Below are positions 16,481 to 24,121 of a stretch of 64,000 bases of DNA, piece after piece. Numbering within the stretch: the first letter of the stretch is position 1; every line of letters begins with the position of its first letter. Under the pieces are notes generated by a model, which saw only the letters and a program-made list of their open reading frames with translations, searched no databases and was not told where the DNA came from. Position numbers and translations under genes: made by a program. The stretch comes from Paradesertivirga sp965650335 (GTDB lineage: Bacteria; Bacteroidota; Bacteroidia; Sphingobacteriales; Sphingobacteriaceae), in the NCBI GenBank assembly GCA_965650335.1, contig CBFGOI010000011.1:1-64000 (forward strand). Direction: 5' to 3'.

Positions 16481-16711
16481 TTATTTACCAAGCTTTGATA
16501 ATTCCTCCAACTGCGGAGCGATTTGTTCAAGGAAGGCTTCATCAAGTGTGTTTTCTCCAAACAGATGCCAACCATAGTTATCTTCAATGAATTCGTCTTT
16601 TACGAACATATAGTCTTTACCTTTGGATGGCATTATATACCATCCCCGGAAATTCCTGATTACGGTTCTTGTATAGATCTTCCCTTTAAATCGTATCCTC
16701 ACAATTGGCAT
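16481..16711 (-). CDS. Small hypothetical protein, paralogue of the previous gene
   Basis: A 76-residue protein from the ATG at 16711 (a TTG two codons earlier is less likely). It shares MPI, a GKIYxR segment, RGWYIMPSKG, YGWHL and a C-terminal leucine-rich helix with the gene 13 bp downstream. The two are probably cotranscribed tandem duplicates. Confidence 0.5.
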   Translation of the reverse strand: MPIVRIRFKGKIYTRTVIRNFRGWYIMPSKGKDYMFVKDEFIEDNYGWHLFGENTLDEAFLEQIAPQLEELSKLGK

Positions 16712-16807
16712 GTTCAAAGCTAGTAAATACTAAATATATTAGCAATGTTAAATTTATTTAATCAAGCGCGATTGTAAACTATTTATGAAAACGTTAGTTT
16801 AATTCAT

Positions 16808-17536
16808 ATGCCTGAAGCACCGACTATACTAGTACTCTGCGAAGATGTTAAGCAATTTGTAGGTCAAAAAGTATTGAAAGTGGAGGGTTCCGTATCCGAA
16901 GCAATAAAAGTGAAGCTAGTTAATGCAAAACTTATCAATACCCAAACCTATGGTAAGCAACTACTCCTTCTATTTCCTGACTTCACCATTTCAGTACATC
17001 TAATGCTGTTCGGTTCATTTACCATCAACTCCGATAAGCCAGGTAAATTAACACTAGGCTTTAAATTCAAAAATGGAAATCTGAACTTTTATGCGAGCAA
17101 TGTAAAGCTTATTGATAAACCTGTTGAAGAAGTATTTGATTTTACATCAGAAGTGATGAATGAGCGCTTTGATCAGAAAAAAGCCCTTTGGAAGGTAAAA
17201 GAACATCCTAATATGGATATTGTTGATGTTTTAATTGACCAAAGTATCTTTACTGGAGTAGGCAATAAGATTCGAGCTGAGGTTCTATTCAGAAAGAAAG
17301 TTCATCCCTTAAGTAAAGTAAAAGCCATCCCTGATTCAAAATTAAAAGAAGTGATCGATGACTGTGTGAAATTCAGTTTTGAAATGCTGGAATGGAAGCG
17401 TGAGGGAGTGATGGATGAAAAGCTAGCGATTTATAAACGCAAAGAATGTCCGAGAGATAAAATGCCAGTGCAGCATCAGAAATCAGGCTCTCGGACTCTG
17501 CATTTTTGCGATAAGTGCCAAGTGCTATATGAGTAA
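16808..17536 (+). CDS. Fpg/Nei-family DNA glycosylase-like protein
   Basis: A 242-residue protein of the formamidopyrimidine-DNA glycosylase family. It starts with the catalytic Pro2-Glu3, has the beta-hairpin Lys50 in YGKQLLL, and an H2TH segment with GVGNKIRAEVLF near residue 155. The C-terminal zinc finger is altered: the pattern is CPRDKMPVQH with a later CDKC, so a His appears in place of one Cys. Family members remove oxidised bases and cut abasic sites by beta elimination. It is convergent with, and overlaps by 12 bp, the DUF72-SRAP unit, which also concerns damaged DNA. Confidence 0.8.
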   Translation: MPEAPTILVLCEDVKQFVGQKVLKVEGSVSEAIKVKLVNAKLINTQTYGKQLLLLFPDFTISVHLMLFGSFTINSDKPGKLTLGFKFKNGNLNFYASNVKLIDKPVEEVFDFTSEVMNERFDQKKALWKVKEHPNMDIVDVLIDQSIFTGVGNKIRAEVLFRKKVHPLSKVKAIPDSKLKEVIDDCVKFSFEMLEWKREGVMDEKLAIYKRKECPRDKMPVQHQKSGSRTLHFCDKCQVLYE

Positions 17537-18376
17537 ATCATTGAAAATCTCTTTAGCTAGCGTAACCGTTTCGTGAAAACTGTTGTCGTTAGGTTGATGC
17601 AATGCGAAGTATATTTCTTTAATTCCTTTCTTTCTCCACTCAAGAATTCGGTCTTTCCACTGTTCTAGTCTTATCCGATCAGTAGGATGATTGTCATTAC
17701 CATTAAACCTGATTTGTGCGCAAGTACTGGTTAAGTGCATATGCAATACATCTCTCCTTGAATTGGTGTCTGTTAAGATAAGCCCCACATTTTGTTCCTT
17801 TAAGATATTGGTAACCCGCTTAAAGTTTTCTGTCTCAAAGAAGGAAGGATGGCGGATTTCGATATTAACTCTGAAGCTTTCAGGTAAGGACTTTAAATAA
17901 GCTTCAACTGTATGGAAGGTACTAAAGCTCGATGCGTCACTCATTTGTATAAACGAGGGCGCTAGGGTATCTCCAAGGGCATCACAAAACTCAAAAAACT
18001 GATTAGTCTCGTCCTCGGCATTATTAAATCGCCTTAGGTGAGAGATTGGCCGCGATACCTTGGGACTAAATTTGAAGTACGCATTTTCAGCAACTTGTTC
18101 CGCCCAATGCGCACCCATCGAAGGTTCGGGAATCTTGTAAAAGCTTGCGTTAAGTTCTAAGTAATTGAAATGTTTTGCATATTCTGTTAACCGTTCATTA
18201 TCGTTAATATCACTAGGGTACAGATTTCCTTTCCACTCATCCCTTCCGTGTTTCGGTGCACCCAAGTAAAACTTAAATAGCGGATCAGGATTGCCTGGCA
18301 AGACAGCATCGTCACCGTCAGGGAGCTTGAAATCAATGGTACTTAAATCTATAGTCTTATCGCGTCCGAAATCCAT
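17525..18376 (-). CDS. DUF72 family protein
   Basis: A 283-residue TIM-barrel-like DUF72 protein. Typical motifs are the YLGAPKHGRDEWKG opening, FNYLELNASFYKIP, FKFSPKVSRPISHLRR and NIEIRHPSFF. The family (YecE-like) is conserved but its reaction is unknown. Its ATG overlaps the stop of the SRAP gene (TAATG), so the two are translationally coupled. Confidence 0.85.
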   Translation of the reverse strand: MDFGRDKTIDLSTIDFKLPDGDDAVLPGNPDPLFKFYLGAPKHGRDEWKGNLYPSDINDNERLTEYAKHFNYLELNASFYKIPEPSMGAHWAEQVAENAYFKFSPKVSRPISHLRRFNNAEDETNQFFEFCDALGDTLAPSFIQMSDASSFSTFHTVEAYLKSLPESFRVNIEIRHPSFFETENFKRVTNILKEQNVGLILTDTNSRRDVLHMHLTSTCAQIRFNGNDNHPTDRIRLEQWKDRILEWRKKGIKEIYFALHQPNDNSFHETVTLAKEIFNDLLI

Positions 18377-19071
18377 TAGTGAAAAACAACGTGTTCAAAT
18401 TCATTAGTGTCGCCAACGATATTTATTTTTACAGATTCGAGAAAGTCTTCAGAAACTGGGAGAATAGCTCGCATTAGCTCTTCAATAGAACTTTCTTTGT
18501 TCAGCCAGATCTTAGCGGTTTCGTCAGTTAGGAAAGCTGGCATTCGGTCGTGTATCTTACCCCAGGCTTCCACAGCCTCATGAGTAATCACAGTACATGT
18601 CTTGAAAATCTCACCAGTTTCCTTGTTAGTCCAAATATTATATAAACCAGCAAAGCTTGTAAAGTCAGAGTCTTTTTGTCTGATGAAATGAGGCTGCTTT
18701 TTCTTTTTCTTCTTCTTCGCATCTGCCCATTCATCGAGTTCCTCCCATTCATAATAGCCGTTCACTAAAACCAAACAGGTTTGCTTACGCTCAACAATTG
18801 GTTTCCAGATATTGGAAGTTAATAGTTTATCATAACGAGCATTGAAGGTACTTAAGTTATTTATCGGTTTACCAGTTTTGGGGTCGGGTTTTGCATACCA
18901 AGGTATAAGTGCCCAGTTAAAAAGCTCTGCCTCCTTCAATTCACCATTGGAGATAACAGGTACTTTACCCGTGGGGGGAACATTAATATCCTTTGTCCAC
19001 TCCGGACCTTTAACTCTTATATCAAATTCTTTAAGAACGTCTGATTCTGGTACCGCTACTCTTCCACACAT
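18376..19071 (-). CDS. SRAP/HMCES-type abasic-site protein (YedK family)
   Basis: A 231-residue SOS response-associated peptidase family protein. Catalytic Cys2 follows the initiator Met; Asn77 (NARY), Glu108 (YYEWE) and His174 (IHDRMP) match the family active site. YedK and HMCES form a stable covalent link with abasic sites in single-stranded DNA and shield them. A run of seven lysines at 119-125 is unusual and may raise DNA affinity. The start codon follows the stop of the small upstream gene after only 3 bp. It forms an operon with DUF72. Confidence 0.9.
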   Translation of the reverse strand: MCGRVAVPESDVLKEFDIRVKGPEWTKDINVPPTGKVPVISNGELKEAELFNWALIPWYAKPDPKTGKPINNLSTFNARYDKLLTSNIWKPIVERKQTCLVLVNGYYEWEELDEWADAKKKKKKKQPHFIRQKDSDFTSFAGLYNIWTNKETGEIFKTCTVITHEAVEAWGKIHDRMPAFLTDETAKIWLNKESSIEELMRAILPVSEDFLESVKINIVGDTNEFEHVVFH

Positions 19072-19074
19072 AAT

Positions 19075-19320
19075 TTACGTTTCTTTTGACTCTATAGCCA
19101 TGCCTATTGCGCTGCTAATCTTGTTTTCTTCCTCAGGTAATAATGCGCTATCACTCCATACCCAATTCAAAGATCCTTCCATTGATAGGTCACCGATTTT
19201 GACCCCATCAAGCATGATTGTAAACGTAGACTTAAGCGAATCATCCTTACTTACACCTGGAATGACTAAGTATTCATGGCTATCAACATTTACAACAAAA
19301 ACATCCACATCTTCACTCAT
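19075..19320 (-). CDS. Small hypothetical protein, first gene of the SRAP operon
   Basis: An 81-residue acidic protein from the ATG at 19320; the longer reading frame up to 19440 has no better start and a poorly conserved-looking extension. It is made of beta strands with a negatively charged C-terminal helix. Not recognised. Placement 3 bp ahead of the SRAP gene implies a functional link with abasic-site handling, but that is only inferred from the spacing. Confidence 0.45.
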   Translation of the reverse strand: MSEDVDVFVVNVDSHEYLVIPGVSKDDSLKSTFTIMLDGVKIGDLSMEGSLNWVWSDSALLPEEENKISSAIGMAIESKET

Positions 19321-19470
19321 ATTTACAATAATAGTGAATTTAGCAATTTGTTTATTTTCGTAATGTCGAACTCCGAGAGTTGGAAGAATAAGGAAATTGA
19401 GGGTTGCTATAGTTTTGAAATTTTTTGCATACTCAAACAACCGTTTTTATCATAACTACGTAATTACGGT

Positions 19471-19671
19471 ATGCAATGGAGATTATTGGAAACTGGTTTA
19501 CCCAATGAAATGAAAGAAGTTCTTGTATATGACAAGGATGAAGGAATCGCAGTTGGGTATTATTTCAAGGGGCCAGCTTGTTTTTTCAGAAGTTATGATG
19601 GACAGCGTTTAACTAACGTGTTATGTTGGATGCCTATACCTGAAATCGAATCAGATAAACTTGCAGTTTAA
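19471..19671 (+). CDS. DUF551 domain protein
   Basis: A 66-residue protein with the DUF551 pattern: WRLLETGLPNEMKEVLVYD at the start and VLCWMPIPE at the end. The domain is common in phages and mobile elements and has no known activity. A plus-strand intrinsic terminator lies at 19815-19848. Confidence 0.75.
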   Translation: MQWRLLETGLPNEMKEVLVYDKDEGIAVGYYFKGPACFFRSYDGQRLTNVLCWMPIPEIESDKLAV

Positions 19672-19814
19672 TGCAACTATAATGTTATTTATCCAATAGT
19701 TTCATATGCTCCAAAGCAGATTACTTACAAAGCTTTGAGAATAACATGTAATTCTGTATCATTGGATGTTCTTTCCAAGAGAACAACATCGTAGATGATG
19801 TAAATAGATAGATG

Positions 19815-19848
19815 AGGGTTGGACTTTAACTAGTGCAGCCCTTTTTTG
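19815..19848 (+). terminator. Intrinsic terminator downstream of the DUF551 gene
   Basis: A GGGTTG/CAGCCC stem (19816-19821 with 19836-19841) with an inner ACT/AGT extension is followed directly by six Ts. It is 144 bp past the DUF551 stop, so a small RNA or 3' untranslated region may lie between. The rest of the gap to 19990 holds the first copy of a 36-bp repeat. Confidence 0.7.
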
Positions 19849-19900
19849 TTTCTTATGGTTCGTGTAAGTACCACATCATTACCACTTAGTTTAAGCACAT

Positions 19901-19936
19901 TCTTTTACAAGGCCACTTAACAGTTTACCTTTTAAA
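19901..19936. repeat. 36-bp dispersed repeat, copy 1
   Basis: Matches 20536-20571 with one mismatch. It starts TCTTTTACAAGGC and ends TTTACCTTTTAAA. It lies downstream of the receiver-domain gene. Confidence 0.7.
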
Positions 19937-19990
19937 AGAATACGGTTGCTTGAAGATTAGACAGATGACGCTTTATCTCAATCACCTTAC

Positions 19991-20398
19991 TTAGTTTCTA
20001 TCTAACATCTCTCGAAAGTTCTGAGTTAGTATGGGCTTAATATAATACCCGTGCAAATTTGGACTAACATAATTTACATCTTCTCTATTGATTGAACAAG
20101 TACAAGCATAATGGTAAATTCTCTTTTTTATTAACCTGCTTTTTAACTTTCCAAACATTTCAAGATAAAGCCACCCATCAATATGAGGCATTCGTAAGTC
20201 GAACATAACTACATCTGGTAGCTTGTTTTCGAAATCTGCATTCTCGATAAAATAGTTGATTGCTTCAGCTGCGCTAAGAAAGTAAAGTACTTGGCTTGTT
20301 GGACAAACAGCGCGAAGCGAATGCTTATAAATGAAGTGATCTAGCGGGTCATCATCAATAATAGCGACTATCCTATCTCTTTGAACCCCGTCTCCCAT
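19991..20398 (-). CDS. Stand-alone response-regulator receiver protein
   Basis: A 135-residue CheY-like receiver domain. From the ATG at 20398 it has the acidic pair in IIDDDP, the phosphoacceptor Asp67 in FDLRMP, a Thr/Ser after the fourth strand and Lys121-Pro122. There is no output domain. No sensor kinase is visible in the island, so it would be phosphorylated by a host kinase. Flanked on both sides by the two copies of a 36-bp repeat. Confidence 0.85.
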   Translation of the reverse strand: MGDGVQRDRIVAIIDDDPLDHFIYKHSLRAVCPTSQVLYFLSAAEAINYFIENADFENKLPDVVMFDLRMPHIDGWLYLEMFGKLKSRLIKKRIYHYACTCSINREDVNYVSPNLHGYYIKPILTQNFREMLDRN

Positions 20399-20535
20399 CA
20401 CACGCAGCTTTATAATAGAAACTCTTCAAATTGTTGAAAGTTTCAAATATTATCGACTTTAAAGCATGTATGAGGCTTAATTGTTCAAATTTCAATAACG
20501 CTGTAAGTAAGAATATTTATTAGTTGTTGAGCTGG

Positions 20536-20571
20536 TCTTTTACAAGGCTACTTAACAGTTTACCTTTTAAA
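20536..20571. repeat. 36-bp dispersed repeat, copy 2
   Basis: Second copy of the repeat at 19901-19936, with one mismatch in 36. It lies between the receiver gene and the gene at 20665-21252. Confidence 0.7.
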
Positions 20572-20664
20572 TAATGCGATGGAACAACTCAAATAAAAAA
20601 GAAAAGCTCAGCTGATTCAGCCAAGCTCAACATTAAATCTAAAAGAAAGCTATAGGAGTTATTT

Positions 20665-21252
20665 TCAAGGACAACACTTTGATTTCTTCACATTTATATT
20701 CAAAGTATCGACAAAACTTCCAAGTACACTTTGAACACCTCGTTCATCATCTAAAAGCTTTATGGATTCACAGAATGCTTGTGGACAAGCATAGAAACGG
20801 TCACCGAGTAGCTCATAGTAAAGTAGGTCGTAAGGATCTTTTAATAATTCTTCATAGATTGAACGGATATTGCTTTTCATTTCAAGTAGCTCCTCGTCAT
20901 CATATAATGCGCTTTCATACAATCTTTGGGTGTTAATGAACGACTTGAAAAAATACATTGGATCATTTTTTAGCAAATCTTCTGCTTTTTCTATAAAATC
21001 AGAAATCGATCGAAAATCAGCGCTAATTTTATAATCTGAACTGATTTTTATAAACTGTTTATAAAAGTATGTGCTTGATGTTTCTTTGAGATCATCATGT
21101 AAATCTTTATATGTTCGGTATTCAAGACGATTATGCGAAAGGCTATCAAATGCTAATCGAAAGGAATCCGAATTCTTGCAAATCATGTACCCCAATTCGT
21201 TCAGTAGTGTATCTTTTAGTGTTTCTTTACATGCAAATTCATTATAATTCAT
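20665..21252 (-). CDS. Hypothetical helical protein
   Basis: A 195-residue, mostly alpha-helical acidic protein with two cysteines at the extreme C-terminus (KCCP). Not recognised. It is a separate unit; the 288-bp gap to the next gene shows no strong structure. Confidence 0.45.
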   Translation of the reverse strand: MNYNEFACKETLKDTLLNELGYMICKNSDSFRLAFDSLSHNRLEYRTYKDLHDDLKETSSTYFYKQFIKISSDYKISADFRSISDFIEKAEDLLKNDPMYFFKSFINTQRLYESALYDDEELLEMKSNIRSIYEELLKDPYDLLYYELLGDRFYACPQAFCESIKLLDDERGVQSVLGSFVDTLNINVKKSKCCP

Positions 21253-21540
21253 TTGTTAATTTTATAAGGCACTTCAGGGCCAGTTAATGTTTAAATAGTT
21301 AATCTGAAAGTTTATCTGAATTGAGAGGAACTATCGCATTTGGGGTGCTTTCTCTCATTGTTTTAATAGTTTCACAAATATTTGTATATTAAGTGCTAAG
21401 AGTTAATTCGTGATAGATTCTGATTATTTTGTTTTACCAAAGAGTCTTCGTGAAAACAATTTTTATCACACGAGGTGAATCTGAAAAGAATTATCTTGAA
21501 AAGGAAAGCAGCCCTTTTGTTAACAAAGTTGCTTGTATAT

Positions 21541-22041
21541 CTAATATTTTAATTCCTGACCTTTCAAATCTATTATCTCGTCATTTAATTTATTTATATG
21601 GTCGTTGATTTCTATAATATGGTCGTCGATATCTATAATATCGTCTTTTAAGTCGGATAGTACACCGTTCACTTTTTCATTTATCAATCTGGAAATTGGC
21701 ATCAATGAAAAATAGATATTAATGTACTTTGATAGGATCTTTAGTGCTCGGTCTTCGGACTTAGAAACGAGGATTGAATCGTCATATAATATAAGTTTGG
21801 GAGACAACTGTTCTACAACAAAACGTGGAAATTCATCATTGTCTAAATCGAAAGAAGAAACCAAACCATTTTCATGAAGAAAGGATCTTGGATCAAAGCT
21901 TTTTAAAGGGGAATTGGTGATTAATGCCTTGATCTCTTTAGGTAGGTTTATCTTTAATGGTAAGTTGCTTTTTACCAATTTGTTGTAATCAGTTACTAAC
22001 TGATTATACTTATCAAACTGTTTTTTGATGTCCAATAACAT
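21541..22041 (-). CDS. Hypothetical coiled-coil protein
   Basis: A 166-residue protein whose last 45 residues are a leucine- and isoleucine-rich heptad pattern (IIDIDDHIIEINDHI), probably a coiled coil. The N-terminus is also helical. Function unknown. A Bacteroidota-type TATATTTG box lies upstream at 22124-22131. Confidence 0.5.
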   Translation of the reverse strand: MLLDIKKQFDKYNQLVTDYNKLVKSNLPLKINLPKEIKALITNSPLKSFDPRSFLHENGLVSSFDLDNDEFPRFVVEQLSPKLILYDDSILVSKSEDRALKILSKYINIYFSLMPISRLINEKVNGVLSDLKDDIIDIDDHIIEINDHINKLNDEIIDLKGQELKY

Positions 22042-22496
22042 GTTTATTATTTAAGAAAATTTAAGGGAATTGGATCTCGTTTTGAGGGATGGATCTCGAA
22101 TAGTTCGGTTGAACTTTGTAATACAAATATACGATTTTAAAACCTTTTTATAAAATTAAATATTTTGATAAAAAGTTAAAATTCAATGGATTAAGGCACG
22201 TTCCTCGCAAACTGCCTACTAGTCGGGTACTTTTATTTTCAGGCGAGTGGGCGGCTAAAAATAGTTGCTATAGCATGCTCTAAGCTTCTTAAGATTAACA
22301 GTACTGAGGTATCAAGGTTTATAGTGTATAATTACCTTTTAACTGCTCCAAACAAGAGTTGTATTATTGGGAAAAATGACCTTTTTTTAGTATCTTTATG
22401 CTACATAAGAACAATGTCCTATTGTTCGACACGACATCCAGATCCACCTTTTCTTAGATCATTTTACCTTTTAAATAAATAACCAAAATTTCATTA
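22042..22496. other. Divergent promoter region
   Basis: A 455-bp gap between the divergent genes at 22041 and 22497. It holds the candidate minus-strand box below. On the plus strand, TATCTTTA near 22393 is similar to the Bacteroidota -7 element and could serve the winged-helix gene. An ACCTTTTAAAT motif precedes its start codon. No other structure seen. Confidence 0.4.
22124..22131 (-). promoter_or_regulatory. Candidate -7 promoter element (TATATTTG)
   Basis: Read on the minus strand, TATATTTG matches the Bacteroidota TAnnTTTG consensus, about 80 bp ahead of the coiled-coil gene. No clear -33 element was found. Confidence 0.35.
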
Positions 22497-23177
22497 ATGA
22501 ATTCTAAGCAGCGCTTTGTCTTAAAGCCATGTTTCAACAACCTGTCCGAGTACAGGTTAAATTACAAAGATATACTTACCTATGTTACCGTAAGATCCTT
22601 CTATAATTCAACAGATAAATACTGTTATCCAAGCTATCAAACTCTTGCAAAACGCTCTGGATTATCGAAAAAGTTCATTGCAGAATCGGTTCAGCGTTTG
22701 GAATGTGCCAGTTTGCTAGATATTTGGAGAGTTGGCAAAGTTCGAATTAAACATTGTTACAAGTTTAACGATGACGGTCAATATCAGAAGATACCTCTTC
22801 AAATCTTTGATGAAACAGCGTTAACATCAAATGAAAAGGGCATTTTGCTATTGCTTCGAGAATATTGTAATTCGATGTTTGAGTGCTCCAAATCGATTTC
22901 TGAAATATCAACAAGCTCTGGCTTAACTTATCGAACTATTCACAGGCAATTTAAGTCTCTTATTTTAAAAGGATACGTTGTTGAGGTTGAACGCGAAGAC
23001 CCACTTGATAAAACTATCGAAAAGCTGTTCAAACTAACTGATAAGCTAAATTGGAGCTTTAATGGTGGTTCTACTACCGATATTAATCGTGGTCCTAAGC
23101 CTCCTCTCGATGTAAATGCGATAATTGCTATGCACAATAAAATGGTAAGACAGACAAGGTCAAACACGAATAAGTAA
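22497..23177 (+). CDS. Double winged-helix protein, replication-initiator-like (copy 1)
   Basis: A 226-residue protein with two helix-turn-helix units. The first (residues 21-75) has YKDILTYV, YPSYQTLAKRSGLSKKFI and a VQRLE recognition helix. The second lies around residues 110-160 (LTSNEKGILLLLREY, then SGLTYRTIHRQFKSLI). This layout resembles plasmid and phage replication initiators and DnaD-like primosome proteins. The next plus-strand gene encodes a paralogue, with a long palindrome between them. Role in replication or in autoregulation is inferred. Confidence 0.6.
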   Translation: MNSKQRFVLKPCFNNLSEYRLNYKDILTYVTVRSFYNSTDKYCYPSYQTLAKRSGLSKKFIAESVQRLECASLLDIWRVGKVRIKHCYKFNDDGQYQKIPLQIFDETALTSNEKGILLLLREYCNSMFECSKSISEISTSSGLTYRTIHRQFKSLILKGYVVEVEREDPLDKTIEKLFKLTDKLNWSFNGGSTTDINRGPKPPLDVNAIIAMHNKMVRQTRSNTNK

Positions 23178-23193
23178 TTTCTTCATTTTTTTC

Positions 23194-23257
23194 TGTAGGA
23201 TACACTAACCATGTAGAGGGGAGATTATAATACTCTACACTTAGAGTATCCTATAGA
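23194..23257. promoter_or_regulatory. Long palindrome between the two winged-helix genes
   Basis: Three co-linear stems: 23197-23204 with 23247-23254 (8 bp, TAGGATAC/GTATCCTA), 23206-23209 with 23242-23245, and 23215-23219 with 23234-23238. No T run follows on either strand, so it is less likely to be a terminator than an operator or replication-origin site for the flanking DNA-binding proteins. Confidence 0.55.
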
Positions 23258-23352
23258 AAATTCTCAAATTTTATTTGTGGATATGGTAACCGGTTTACAG
23301 CAGATACACCTGCCATTAGGCGACTTTGATAACCCAATTATGAATATGAAAA

Positions 23353-24051
23353 ATGTGGAATGGAGAACAGTATGTATCGATACCATACCTGTTGGATTTG
23401 CCTAAGCAAAGCTTACAATATAAAGATATACTGACTTATGTGGCTTTAAGGTCCTTTAATAATGATAAAAATGAATGCTTCCCAAGACATGACACAATAG
23501 CGTTGAGAGCTGGAATGTCAAGAAAATATATCATTCAGTCGATTACTCGTCTGGAACTCTCTAACCTTATTACTGTTAAGAGATCGAAAAAGCAGAGGGA
23601 GTCCAATTACTATTTCTTCAATGAAATTGTTGCGCCTACTAAATTACCAGTAGGTTTCTTCTCAATTACGGATCTCACCTGTACTGAGAAAGGAATATTG
23701 CTTTGCATCAGGCAGTTTTTTAATACGGGAGATTTCAAATGTTCATACGATTTAGATCAAATGGCTAAACTACTTGGACTAACCTATCAACAGGTCTATA
23801 AGCCTTTTAAATCATTGATATCAAAGGGTTATATCATTGAAAAGAGTACCGTGTCTAAAAATGCTGACAAATGTGTTTTGAGAAGATATCTAAATACCAA
23901 ACTTATAGATTGGAGCTTTGGCAGTAAGCCCTTAATACCTGAGATCAGAGAAAAGATGGTATTAAAACCAAGTGAAGATGGAACCGGTTGGGTGGTTCCC
24001 AAGAGAAAAGAAGTTGAGATTAAGACGAAATATTATCTACCGGTTTCATGA
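23353..24051 (+). CDS. Double winged-helix protein, replication-initiator-like (copy 2)
   Basis: A 232-residue paralogue of the preceding protein, matching it along its length: YKDILTYVALRSF, FPRHDTIALRAGMSRKYI, LTCTEKGILLCIRQF, a second helix-turn-helix (LLGLTYQQVYKPFKSLISKGY) and a shared WSF near the C-terminus. The divergence suggests an old duplication and different binding sites. Convergent with the helicase gene. Confidence 0.6.
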   Translation: MWNGEQYVSIPYLLDLPKQSLQYKDILTYVALRSFNNDKNECFPRHDTIALRAGMSRKYIIQSITRLELSNLITVKRSKKQRESNYYFFNEIVAPTKLPVGFFSITDLTCTEKGILLCIRQFFNTGDFKCSYDLDQMAKLLGLTYQQVYKPFKSLISKGYIIEKSTVSKNADKCVLRRYLNTKLIDWSFGSKPLIPEIREKMVLKPSEDGTGWVVPKRKEVEIKTKYYLPVS

Positions 24052-24056
24052 AACAT

Positions 24057-24114
24057 CTGGACATTTTATTTACAAGGCTTACAGTTTTTTACTCCCTGCA
24101 ATTAAAATGTCCAG
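24057..24114. terminator. Bidirectional hairpin between convergent genes
   Basis: A perfect 12-bp stem, CTGGACATTTTA (24057-24068) with TAAAATGTCCAG (24103-24114), fills the 70-bp gap between the stops at 24051 and 24122. Its arm repeats the GGACATTTTATTT word seen at 7196-7208. Confidence 0.55.
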
Positions 24115-24121
24115 TTACAAT

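Noticed and set aside
18842..19363. A 173-residue plus-strand open frame
   Set aside because: It lies opposite the SRAP gene and the small gene upstream; its translation is low in charged residues and has no family match.
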